Shown one piece after another: positions 38,032 to 50,223 of a stretch of 64,000 nt of DNA; the stretch's first letter is position 1, and every line of letters starts with the position of its first letter. The DNA lies in assembly GCA_037957365.1 (NCBI GenBank), contig JARHVA010002686.1:385001-449000 (forward strand), in the 5' to 3' direction. The notes beneath the pieces are model-generated. The model was given only the letters and a program-made list of their open reading frames with translations, ran no database searches and was not told where the DNA came from. Made by a program: the position numbers and the translations under genes. This stretch comes from Torreya grandis (taxonomy: Eukaryota; Streptophyta; Pinopsida; Cupressales; Taxaceae).

Positions 38032-40918
38032 TGATCAACCTTAGGTTCTCCTTGTATGTTACACACTTCCAATTACCATTCAATATGACTTAGTGTTTTT
38101 GGTTGCCTTAAATGAAAAAATACTTAATTTTGTTAATATTTTTATTATGAATGGATGTTTCATCTTCCATGAATATTTTTAATAGAATTCCATCTCATGT
38201 AAAAACTACCTTCAAAAGGAGGGAGCATAGTAAATTTGTTATTGGATTTGAGTCACTTGATTACTTTACAATAGCCTCCAACCAAGGAAGGTTAACATGT
38301 TTGGCACTTCCTCCTTAAGGAGAAATTGTTTGGAAAATTTTACCCTCTCCTTACTTGTAAATGATGTATAATCTATTGGTTTTGAGGATAAGAGAGATGA
38401 TTGATAACAATGTCAACATGTTTTGCACTTCATATTTTGCTAGTTTAAATCCATCTGAAATCCATCATATAATCACTTGATCAACCTCCAATCATTATTT
38501 TGAAATCAATTTTTTTTAATAGTTTATAATTTGTCTTATATACATTAATATAATACCACTAATGTTACAATTTTTTAGACATCATTATCCTTCATGACAT
38601 ACTTCTAGGCTAAAATCCATCAAAACGTGTGTTCTTTAATAGGTCTATCAACCTTTTTCCTATGAATATAGGCTCAAATAACAATATTACTAATTGTAGA
38701 GGATTATTATTCCTCTGATGATGTTAACTATGACAAAATATAATGTATTACACTTATTCATACCAGATTTCTCAAGAAAATAGGAAAAAAAAAAGTTTTT
38801 AGACCTTACTCATAGGTTGTAGACTGAGTTTCTTCAATAATTTTCCTTCTATGTTGCTATATCTCTTGAAACCACTTTCAGTGGCTAAATTTTACCAAAA
38901 AAAGCATATACACAAATTTTCTTACCATTTTGGTTGTTTATTTTAATGCTATAATGGATTTTACGCTTGTAAAACCTTGGTTTGGAGTTGGGGGTTGTTT
39001 AGAAACAATGTATGGAAAACCAATAACAATTCAATTTATAGGAACCCTCTTTGAGTTAGGATTTAAAACAACACTAAAATTCCATTCTTGTATCTAACAG
39101 ACATTCATGGTCTGAACCCAATTTCAAATGGGCTGAAAATAATATTTTTATGATTGTCAAAACCCTGTTATGTGTTTCTAGGTCTGTAATGTGAAACTAT
39201 CCTCTAGCAATGTCAAAATATGATTTAAAAAATCAAATGGACCTAATTACACATAACACCAACTGGAAATAGAAGTACAACATTCAATGAAAGGTTTTTG
39301 ACTGTTATATTACAAAGTATGTAACACAGTCCTCTTAATCCTTCATTTTGTTGGACTTTCTACATGTTTTTATAGCTTCTTTATGGTTCTTGATACACCC
39401 CACCTTGTCTCTTGTATTCAACACTTACCCTCCTCATCTTATTTTTCTCTTCTTTTCTTCCATTCAGTTTCAAGATTCACCAACCTTCTAACTAACTCTC
39501 TGCATCCACTCAAGTGTCAACCATGATTGAGTTTATCATGGGAAGTTAAGATTTAAGACATTTTGATCACTTAAGACATGTAAAAAAACCACATTTAACC
39601 TCAATAATAAGAATATCAAGTGCCCAAGAAGATGAATAAAACTAATATAAACTCCTTTTATAACTAAAGAAGTTTAAATGTCTTGGTATCGGTGGGAAAA
39701 GTAGTTTTGGACATGAATGAGTAAAATTAAAAAGGCTGAGGATTAGAACAACATTATTTTCACCTAAAAAGTCATTTTATAGATAAATAAAGCCAAAATT
39801 ATGAAAATAAACCACAATTCAAGCTATGCTCTTGCATCATGGACACAATATATGGTTTTGAGAACTCTTGATGGTGAAGGGTTAAAGTTTCATTTTATCA
39901 CAAGAACCTTGCAAAGATTCTAGGCTGAATGCCACATTTAAGTTTGTTTTAAATTTAACACAACCTTGGTCTATTATTTTCCTATTATTTGTTTAATTTT
40001 TATTTTGAAAAAATCATTTTTTGATTCATAATGTGTTTCAATTGAAGTTTAAAAATTCCAATAGAATCATTAAATGTAGAGGGAACTTCTTAGCCCATGA
40101 TCATATGGCCAATGAAGGACTACCATGTGAAATAATCACATCCCCCATAAAAATATGGAAGGATGATGACACATAAGTAGTTTTATGATTTATTTTTGCA
40201 TGGTGAACTAATCAGTTTCTGATTCCCTTCTGCACAATAATTGAGTGTCATGGCAACCATTAATTTGAAGGAGATTTTTTTAGTTCATAGATAAAGTTCA
40301 ATGTTGTAAACCATATTCTAAACTAACATACGTGTAAACTATTGTAAGTTTCTAAATAATAATTTGAATATTCAATGATCCAAATTCATTATGGATGGTA
40401 TCAAAATAAAAAATTTCCCACAACAAATTTTAGCTGAGGCTAAACAGCTTGCATGTAATTTCAGCAATTACCCTAGTAGGTGAATTTTTTTAATTCAAGA
40501 ATTATTTGTTGATACTAATTGCTTGTCACATTGATTCATTTAGGAGAAAGAAACCAATAGGAAGTCATCATTATGGGAATGTCTTAAGTTTATACCTTCC
40601 CTTTGACTCATCACATATCATAATAAGGTTTCACATGGTGCACCTGTTAGTTGGGGTGGGATTCTCATTGGGCTTGAACAACCATTCCCTAGCCACTAAT
40701 ATCCATTGGGTAATCTCAGTGGGGGTTCCATTATTTTAATATTTTAAATGAAAATGAGGGGATAAAAAATGCAATTTTAATGATATTTCATGAAATGGAC
40801 ATGCCACATTTAATATTCACTTTCCATATGTCTAATACTCAATATTTGTCAACTTTGCATCCACATTATGAATTTTCATGTCATATTTCTTATTGTATCA
40901 TGAGGGGAGGGAGTGGAG
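38032..40918. other. Non-genic sequence
   Basis: No recognised gene, RNA or element end was found. The open frames near 40506 (77 codons) and 40780 (68 codons) have no known motif. A pyrimidine-rich patch lies near 39400-39470. Confidence 0.55.
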
Positions 40919-43015
40919 CCAAGGCAATGAGGGTGTTCGTGAAGAATCTAATGACTTTGTCTCAAAATATGTTGGAGAAGATTTAGCCAAATTTAATCTT
41001 CATTTGATTCTCATGCTGATAGATGTTTTTTTCACATACCTATACTAGTGAGTAATATACCCCTTTTGACACACCCTTTGATTTTATATGTTAGTGTTAT
41101 TTATGCTAGTTAGAGGAGGGGGGAGAAAAACCATGATGATGATGTGGGAAATGTCCTACATTATGACTTCATCCCCACATATGTGTGTAGTGGTTGTAGT
41201 TATTCTTCTTTCCTTAATCAGGGTCATACATACCTATTTTTCCATTTATGTCTAGAGAAACATATTTTTATTTACCATTAATACAAATATCAAGAGTTAG
41301 AGAAGGTTGATGAGGATGTTGATGACATTTTTGATGATGATAATGATAATGATAAGGTTTTGGATGCCTTGGATTCTTATGCGAAGGAGGTTGAATTGAA
41401 CCATGTAAGAAAAATATTGTGTCTCTGGGGATGTTGTCATTTGTTTTTTTATTTATGCATATAACCTAAATGTCTTCTTTGTTGAATTATAGTTTGTAAA
41501 TGAATATAGAATTGTGGATATGGGGATTATGAATCAAGATTTCCAATGTTGCATATTGCCACCATGGAACACATTTAGTTGTGAAGGTGGTAATCTTTTT
41601 TGGTCACTACAGAGACTTTACAATCACCATCTCAAAATTCATTATTAGCAACCCATTCCAAGGAAAATCTATAGTGTACTAGTATTGGGACACACTATGT
41701 TTCATTTCAGTAAGAGAGACACCTCGCAAGCTTGCCATGCACACCTCTTGATTCATATAAAACATATTACTTCTCTAATTTTAGATGCCCACTGATTCCT
41801 TCTTTGTTTGTGAATCCACTATAGATTGTGGTTCATATTTGTTTTATGGTTCTATATGATGTAAAGGATCCTTCTATCGTATAATTTTAAAAAATTATTT
41901 TCATTTCTTTTGGGTTCCTTTCCTTTTAGTGGTAGATTGTGGCCAGAAAATATTTGTAGTATCCATCATATAAATTTCCTAGCAAACTTAAGTAAGCCAC
42001 CAATATCCTAGACATGAAAAAAAAACTTCCTTTTATTTTCTTTCCTTTCAATCTAGTTGTTAATACATGAGATATTATAAAAAACACCATACACATCAAG
42101 CAGTGCTTGAATTATACAACTTATTATTGGATGATTGGACTTAGAGAAAGAATAAAAGTAGTGTAGTTGGTGTCCAATTATTAAACTACTTGGGACAAAT
42201 CTTCACTACTACATACACTATTTTTTTTCCATCACTAGATCACGAGTTGCTGTAGACAAGAAAAATAAACTTAGAAATTTTTCTACACATGTCAATATTT
42301 GCTTGAGATGTATAACATATAATGGGGCAATTGGATTAAGGGAGGGAAAAAACAAGAAGTGTGGGTCATGGTTTCCATCCATTCCTATGGAACAAATATT
42401 CCGTTACTGTTATACACTATTTTCAATCCCTCGATTACAAGTTTCTACATACAAGAAGCAAATAATAAAAATTAAAACATGTTTACAAAAATGTCTTTAA
42501 TAAAGCGTACAAGAATGTGTACAATGTGTTTTATATGGTAAGTTTTTCTGAAGTATGAAAATCAAATCATATAGATTCTCTAACATATGATATGAACTGT
42601 CGATAAGATATGCAATGTAAGACTCATATTTTTATCTTAAGATCAAGTTAATAATATTCTCTACATTTTAATGAGCGGTTAAGAATGGCCATGGAAAATA
42701 GTCTTATGGGAATAAAATAATAATTTATGCATGTTTTAATTATAATAACATACTTTATATTAAAGATTATAATCTTATATAGATTAATTATTATTTTATA
42801 ATAATCCACCATATAGGATTAATAACACAAAATGTAAACCTCTACAACTTAAGTCTTGGTAATATTTTATGACCAATGAAAGACAAATTCATCACATTAT
42901 AAACAAAATAAAATTTGATAATATTTTATGACCAATGAATGACAAATTCATCAATGGAACCAAATTCTTTAACTAAAATATTAAGGTACAAAAATATAAA
43001 TTTATAAAATACAAT
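40919..43015. repeat. 2.1 kb direct repeat, copy 1
   Basis: It is collinear with 45226-47285 through several conserved blocks: near 40925/45230 (gcaatgagg.tgtt), 41294/45598, 41493/45796 (tttttggtcactacagagac), 42080/46380 (catacacatcaagcagtgct) and 42360/46660 (tttccatccattcctatgga). Strong divergence between blocks indicates an old duplication. A smaller internal duplication (attttatgaccaatgaa.gacaaattcat) lies at about 42867-42955. Confidence 0.85.
41294..41417 (+). pseudogene. Exon-like acidic block of an unidentified gene, copy 1
   Basis: The plus-strand frame reads ELEKVDEDVDDIFDDD, then KVLDALDSYAKEVELNHVRK, with a GTAAG donor-like site right after AACCAT. The same frame is kept in the second copy at 45598. 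A further block follows the acceptor-like TTGAATTATAG at 41493 (EYRIVDMGIMNQDF, LPPWNTFSCEGG, LFWSLQRL) and is also repeated in copy 2. I do not recognise the protein. The region looks like a decayed intron-containing gene fragment that was duplicated; an Asp/Glu-rich simple stretch is the alternative for the first block. Confidence 0.4.
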
Positions 43016-45225
43016 CACTACATGGTTTTGGAGTTGAGAGGTAATCCTTTATTAATGATTGCTAAAAATTGAAGAGAGTGTAAACTTTCCTAAAACTATC
43101 ATAATTACTTGATATGAAATATCTTGTTGTAAATGTATCAAAATGGTTTGGTTGATATATTTTTATAATTGAAACATTTAAAGGACTCTCCTAGGTTTCT
43201 CTAAGTGGAATTGGTCTTTCAGAAGAGTGAGTGGAAGCTATACGAAACCCTTTGTTTCTTAGATTTTTGATGTAATAGGTAGGATTGCCCAGATCAAATC
43301 ATGCAAATGATTGGAGAATGATGCATGAAACATGTTATTTTTTTTCATGTAATTTTATGTGAAGTTTTTAGACCTTAAATATTCTAAACTGGTTATGGAA
43401 GTTGACCTATCACAAAATAGGCTTAATCAGGGAGACAATGAGAAAATTAGGCACAAGTGAGAATGTGATTAGTGATGGTTTGAGTGGATTAGGGATGGAT
43501 CAAAATACATGGGATTATTATTCAAGACATATATCACATATACCATTTTATTATAATATTTGTATATGCTCGTATACAAACAAATAGTTGCTATCAAAGT
43601 GACATATCTAACACAATGAAGTTTGTGTAGGGTGAAGATATAAGATTGGTCTGTAAGACCACTATTGATATTGAACCTTATAATATATTTATTTTAATAT
43701 ATTTTAAGAATGAGAAAGGATAATATAAACGCATAGAAAGTTCATAAATTTTTTCACATAGATGTTCTAAGTCTTGGTTTCCATGACCATGTTTTTTGAG
43801 CTACAGGAAGTTTTTTGTATATGAGTAATATTGATGTTCTTGAGTTAGTGTGCCCAAAATTGAAGCATATAATATACATGAATTATGTTTATAGGTCTAA
43901 TATGTTCATTTTAATATATCAATTTTCAATATAAATTCCTATGAAGATTTGAAGAGTCTAAGGTTTTTGACTAAATTTTGAAGGTTATTTACAGTTCTAA
44001 GTGAGCATTGATTGTGATCAATTTGAGGTCTTTTGACCTATTTGGTGAAATATAATGAACATTATGATGAACTTGAAGTCATTTAGGTTCTATCCATGTG
44101 ATTTATTTTTATGTATATGTAATAAAATAGATTTTATACTTCAAATATTCAAGATAGTCTTTATGGTAGTGAAACGGCTTAATTAGAAGTAGTCCTAGTA
44201 GTGAGGTTCAAGTAGTGAAATGACCTAAATGGTGTTGTGGACCTAAGGTGAGATTTAAAGAGGTATAATTGAAGTGTGTGTGAATTATTTCATCCATTTT
44301 TGGAGACTCAAAGTGTTCCAAGGTTTTCAAGGTGAGACATGTGGTTTGAGAAGGCCTAATTGCATTAGGTCTCTATTAAACCTAATGGTGGTTTTGGTCT
44401 TTATGGGTGAAGATTGATCTATGTTATTGGTGTTTAAATTTTGAAATGTCTTTTATGATCTATTCCAAGGGTGCTCCAAGTATGGATAGGTTTGTGTCCA
44501 ACCAAAATAGGTGAGATCAGGAGTCAAGTATAAAAAGGTCTAACAGGCCTAATTTGATTGGCTAGAATATTAAGGATATAAATGACTGATATAAAGGTTT
44601 GGATATGAATTAGAGGGATTAAAAAACATAATATAGGTATTTTTAACATTTCATGAAGTTCTAATAGTCATTCTAAAGATGATGAGCAAGGTCATTTGAC
44701 CTAAATCTATCAAGAAGTGGGTTAGTTGAGCAAAGAGGCCCATTATGCTATTTGAGAGAGATAGAAGAGTGAGAAGATAAAAATAAGTTTGTCATCATAA
44801 TTTGAGTAATAAATAGGTGTCAAAAGGTGATCAATGGTTCTAGGTGACTAAGTTGGCACCTCCTTGCAAGTTGATGATTGCAAAAGGACTAGTTGAGTTG
44901 GTGCTTGACTAATGATGGGTTGGTGATCCTTGTGGGGTTAGTGTCTCACTAAATTTTGATTCATTACTTATAGGAATATAACCAAAGTTATGGGTTAGTG
45001 GATTTTATCCCCTATGAGGTTTTCCCACATAGATATTGTGTTCATGTATTATGTTCTTACTCCATGCCCATACGAATAGTTGATTATGCATTGCTATATC
45101 TCTATACTTGTTTGAATGATTAATAAATAATTTATGGAATTGAAATAAAAGTTTGCACACTAATTCACACACCCCTACCTCCCCCCCTTGATTCTCACAC
45201 CTTCTTAGTGGTTGTGCTTCCAACA
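43016..45225. other. Spacer between the direct repeats, possible LTR-like end at its right edge
   Basis: No coding sequence is recognised. The right edge (about 45155-45225) has ATTCACACACCCC and a C7 run, then TTCTTAGTGGTTG and TTCCAACA. This resembles the 3' end of some plant copia LTRs of Sirevirus type, but no primer site follows and no matching start was found. Confidence 0.35.
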
Positions 45226-47285
45226 ATGCAATGAGGATGTTCATGAAGCATCCAATGAATTCATCTGACAAGATGTTGGAGAAGCTCTAGCCAAACATAA
45301 TCCTTGTTTGATTCTCATCTTCATAGATGCTTGTTTTAACATACCTATAGTAGTGAATAATATATAAATTTTGATACACCCTTTGATTTTCTATGTTGGT
45401 TTTATGGATTTTAGTTAGAGGGGATGGAGCAAAGCCACGATATAAGGTGGACAATATCCTGCATGGTGACTTCATCCCCACATATGTGTAAATTTGCTTT
45501 ACTTATTCTTATTTTATCAATCATGGTCATCCATGTCTATTTTTCCATTTACATCTAGATAGACATTTTTTATTTACCATTGATCTAAGAGGAGAAGGAA
45601 TTAGAGAAGATTGATGATGATGTCGATGACATTGTTGATGATGACACTAATAATGATAGGGTTTTGGAAGGCTTGGATTCTTATGCAGAAGAGGTTGAAC
45701 CAAATGATGAAAGAACAATTTCATGTCTTTATGGATGTTGTCATTTACTTTTTTTTTGGCACATACCCTGAAATATCTTCTTTGTTTAATTATAGTTTTT
45801 AGGTGAATATATGATTGTGGATATAGGTATTATGAATCGGGATTTGAAATGATGCATGTTGCCACCATTCAACACATTTAGTTGTCAAGGTCATCATCCT
45901 TTTTGGTCACTACAGAGACTTAACAATCACTCATGGTCAGCAACCCATTCCAAAGGGACCCTAGGGCGTGGTGGTAGTGGGACACATTACGTTTCATTTT
46001 GGTAAGACAAACACCACACAAGCTTTCCATGCATGGCTCTTGATTTAAATAGAACATATTACTTCTCTAATTTTAGATGCCCATCGATTCCATCTTTGTT
46101 TGTGAATCTGCCATAGATTGTGGGTCAAATTTATTTTGTGGTTTTGTATTTTGTAAAGTGTCTTTGTATCTTATACTTTTTTAAAATGCTTTTCCTTTCT
46201 TTTTGGTTCCTTTCCTCCCAGTGGTAGATTGTGGATAGAAAATATTTGTAGTATCCATCATATAATTTTCTTGGTAGACTTAAGTAAGCCATTGATATAT
46301 TGGACATGAAAAGAGCCCTTTCTTTTCTTTTTTTTCCTTTTAATCCACATGTTAATAGATGTTAGATTAAAAAAAGAACCATACACATCAAGCAGTGCTT
46401 GAATTGTATAGCTTATTATTGGATGATTGGACTTAGTGAAATAATAAAAGTAGTGCAGTTATTGGTGTCTAATCATTCAACTATTTGGAACAAATTTGTA
46501 CCATTACATACACTACTTTCTACCATCACTAAATTTTGAGTTGCAGTAGACAAGAAAAATAAATTTAGAATTTTTTATACACATGTTCAAGTTTTTCTTG
46601 AGATGTATAGCTTATAATGGGGTGATTGGACTATGGGAGTGGTAAAAATAAGAAGTGTGGGTCATAGTTTCCATCCATTCCTATGGAACAAATTTTCCAC
46701 TACTGTTATACACTATTTTCCCTACCTCAATTACAATTCATTGCATACAAGAGAAAAAACTTAAAACATGTTACAATAATGTCAATATTAAATATTTTAA
46801 TAAAGCATAAAAGATTATGTACAATGTGTTAGGTCTAGTATGCTTTTAAGAAGTATGAAAATAAAATCATATTGATTCTCTAACATCTAATGTGAACTAT
46901 CATTCTGATATGAAATGGAAGGTTCATATTTTTTTCATAAAATCAAGTTAAAAATATTCTCTACATTTTAATGAGTAGTTAAGTATGGCCATGGAAAATA
47001 GATTTATGGGTATAAAACTATAATTTATACATATTTTTAATATAATAACAAACTTTCTCTTAAAGATTAAAAATTTATATATAAATTAATTATTATTTTA
47101 TATGAACTAACCAGATTGGATTAATGAGATATAATGTAAACCTTTATATTTTTATGCATACATTATAAAACAAAACAAAAAAGAGTTAATAATTTTTTAT
47201 GACCAACATAAGACAAAGTCATCAATGGGGACCAAATTATAGAACTAGAATATGAAAGTACACAAATATAATTTTATATAATAGA
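45226..47285. repeat. 2.1 kb direct repeat, copy 2
   Basis: This is the second copy of the segment at 40919-43015, offset by about 4.3 kb and in the same orientation. Indels of a few bases to tens of bases separate the two. Confidence 0.85.
45598..45720 (+). pseudogene. Exon-like acidic block of an unidentified gene, copy 2
   Basis: The frame reads ELEKIDDDVDDIVDDD, then RVLEGLDSYAEEVEPNDER, matching copy 1 at most positions. The following block after TTAATTATAG (45796) reads EYMIVDIGIMNRDLK with a stop, then MLPPFNTFSCQG and PFWSLQRLNNHS. Keeping the frame while many bases changed hints at former coding function. The family is unknown. Confidence 0.4.
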
Positions 47286-50223
47286 ATGATTAACATACAT
47301 TTGTTTAGTAGAAATTAATGATTCTATATGAATATACAACTAATTTATGGTAGCCAAATGTTAATAAAATACTAAACTATTCTATGCAATATTTGAATAT
47401 ATTCTCTCAAAATAATGTCAATTTAATATTTAAGGAGTTCTAAATTTTTTTTATGATCAAAATTTAATTTATTCTTGATCAAAATTTTATTTATAAAAAA
47501 TCAATGGTAAATAGAATAATGTTATACAAATATAATTTACAATTATTGATCTAATATAAATATTGAAATGTAATAATATTCATCTTCTAATCTAGAATTT
47601 GAACCATCCAACATTACAATAATTAAGTATCTTAATGTAAGGAAAATTAAAGATTTACTTTATGGTTATGATTTTTTCAAAGATATGATTATTTCCATCA
47701 TTACTTTGATAGAATATAACATCAAAATAATATTTATGTTTTTATATATGTAATAGAATCTAATCCAGAATATATTATTTATTTTACAAAGAATGAAATA
47801 TAGATACTAAAGATCTTTATAAAATTTTAAAGGAAGAATAAAAATATTGATTAACAAAAATGTTGATACCATTAAATATGGTGATTGCATGGAGGAGTGT
47901 ATAATATACGAAGAAAAAGAATTTTGCAGATTCTGATAATGATATATCAAATACTCAAATTTTTTGATGCAAACAACAACAAAATTTCTTACATCTAATT
48001 TATGAGTTAAGTCTATTTTGGTCAATGATTATCTTGGTGAAATTCATGGCATATTTTATAATGCAAGTATTGAATCACTAAAACTATAAATGTTTGCGAT
48101 TGTGGATATATATACGCTTAGTACTGATTCTTAAAAATCTTGAATATGTGACAATCATTCCCATAACTTAAAATAAATTTTAATAGTTTTCATTTAAAAT
48201 GATATGGGCTTTGACAATAGATAAATACATAAGTTTTAAGGATTAATATTGAGAAAAAAACTATTGTCTTTAGTAATATTAAAATCTAGGGCCAAACTTT
48301 GACAATATTATGATCAACATTAAGACATTCAAATTTTAATTCCTTTCTGGTTTGATCAATATGCGACAATGCTAGATGGCATATGCATATACACCAACTA
48401 AAATAAATAAATATTTTATTCTTTATTAGACTTCCCTCTTAATTTATTAGATACATTTTTCATCCATTTCCTTTATCTATTTTTATCTCTTAATAATATA
48501 AAAATGAACTAGTTTTAAAATATTTTAATGAACCCAAAAATAAACAAGACATATAAATAACCAGTAGGACAAGATCTTGAAATAATACTTGTAATTGATT
48601 TATATTCAATGAATTAAAATAATTACAAACCCAAACCATCCTTAAATAAGTCTCAACTCAAAATTTAGAGTTCACATGCAAAAATTTGAAAAAAATAAAA
48701 TTTAAAAAATTTATATTTTTGGAGGACATAATATAGTTCCCACTAATGGTATCCTCATAAAATAAATAATGGAGTATTTGTTTAATAGCATTAGAATTTA
48801 TAGCATTTTGGTAATGTTGTGGCCAATAATTTGGAACATTGTTTTTGGTAATATCTAGAATGTAGAAAGATATATATGTAACATAAATTTTAGGGATTTT
48901 CAGAAATACTTGAAAATTTTAAAATTTGATATAATATGAAATGGTTTATTGTCTAGATACCAACACAACTTATTGTTTATAATTTGGACAATCAGGACTC
49001 AAGATATGGTCATTTTAAGTTGTATCAAATTGGTATATTAGGTGGTTGCAATATAATTTTGAAATCATTTGCATTTTTTAATTTTTTTAATTTTGAGTTT
49101 CAAGTATATAGAGGAAAATAACACATGGAAGAGCTCTTCTCTCACTATATTTTAATTTGATCTAGAGTGCCTTAGTGAGATAGGATTTTTTTGATATGGT
49201 AAGTAACTTTATGATAATGTGTTGGTAATTTTTCTCTTTTAAAATTTGTATTTTTTTTTTTTTTGGAATTTTCATGGAATGCTATATGCTTGAATAGGTG
49301 TCTTGTATGCTTGCATTAGGATGGTGATGTAACTATCCACTTTTAGACATTACCATCTAATGTTTTTGTCTAATGTGGATGTTAATGTCTAACACATTTT
49401 TCCATTGTGGATGCTAGCATCTAATGCTAATATATTTGTATTTTATGTTAAATTTATTGATATTTATAGATATTTATAATAAAAAGTGATCACAATTTTT
49501 TTTTTATTATTTATTTCTTAGTTTCATAAGGATGTGCATATTTGAGAGTTATAACATGATTGACATTAGTAAAGTTGGGTCTAGATTCAACTAACTAGGT
49601 TGTTATTTAGTAGGAAGTGTTAGGGCATATGGATCAATTAGGATAGACACAATACCATATCCACCTCCTCATATCATTAGCAGAGAGTTGGAATCCAAAT
49701 ACATGAACATTCTATCTTTTTACTAGTGATATGACTATCACCAGATAAGATGTATATCAAATGCTTAAGTTACTGATTAGGGATAATAGAGTTTAGGCTA
49801 TTGGTGATGTTAATCATGAATATATCCAATGGTCTCATGTATATTTTAGTGGTTAGAGTACTCTTGATGTAGAGCCAATCATATGGTTCAGTTTGATGAT
49901 ATTATTAGAGCTGACATTTTGCTAGTATAGAAGTTTATTTGTGTGTTACCGACATCATTTATAGTTGTCAAGGGTGGGAATTTTAGTATATATTATGGTA
50001 CATACTATATAGGACCAGATATTCATGGGCTCACACTTTATTATTCCACTTTCTCTATATATTTACACTTGAGAACCATGATAGTGATATTGGTAGGATG
50101 ACTCTGTTACATATATAGGCATATGAGCATATCACAATAGTATGGATAATTGGTGGAATTTTTATTAGATTGGCTCACCCAAAAGTGTTTTATGATTAGT
50201 GGGTGTTACCATGTGGTAGACTT
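47286..50223. other. Non-genic sequence left of E5
   Basis: Mostly AT-rich, with no recognised element ends. At 49600-50200 a plus-strand frame has short protein-like bits (TIPYPPPHIISRELES near 49650, DVNHEYIQWSHVYFSG near 49805) broken by stops. This may be a decayed transposon or gene, but I cannot name it. E5 is inserted at its right edge. Confidence 0.45.

Noticed and set aside
43321..45230. ATGCA at both sides of a supposed 1.9 kb solo LTR
   Set aside because: The flanks outside do not rejoin the sequence of repeat copy 1, and the start TGAAACATG shows no inverted match to the end.
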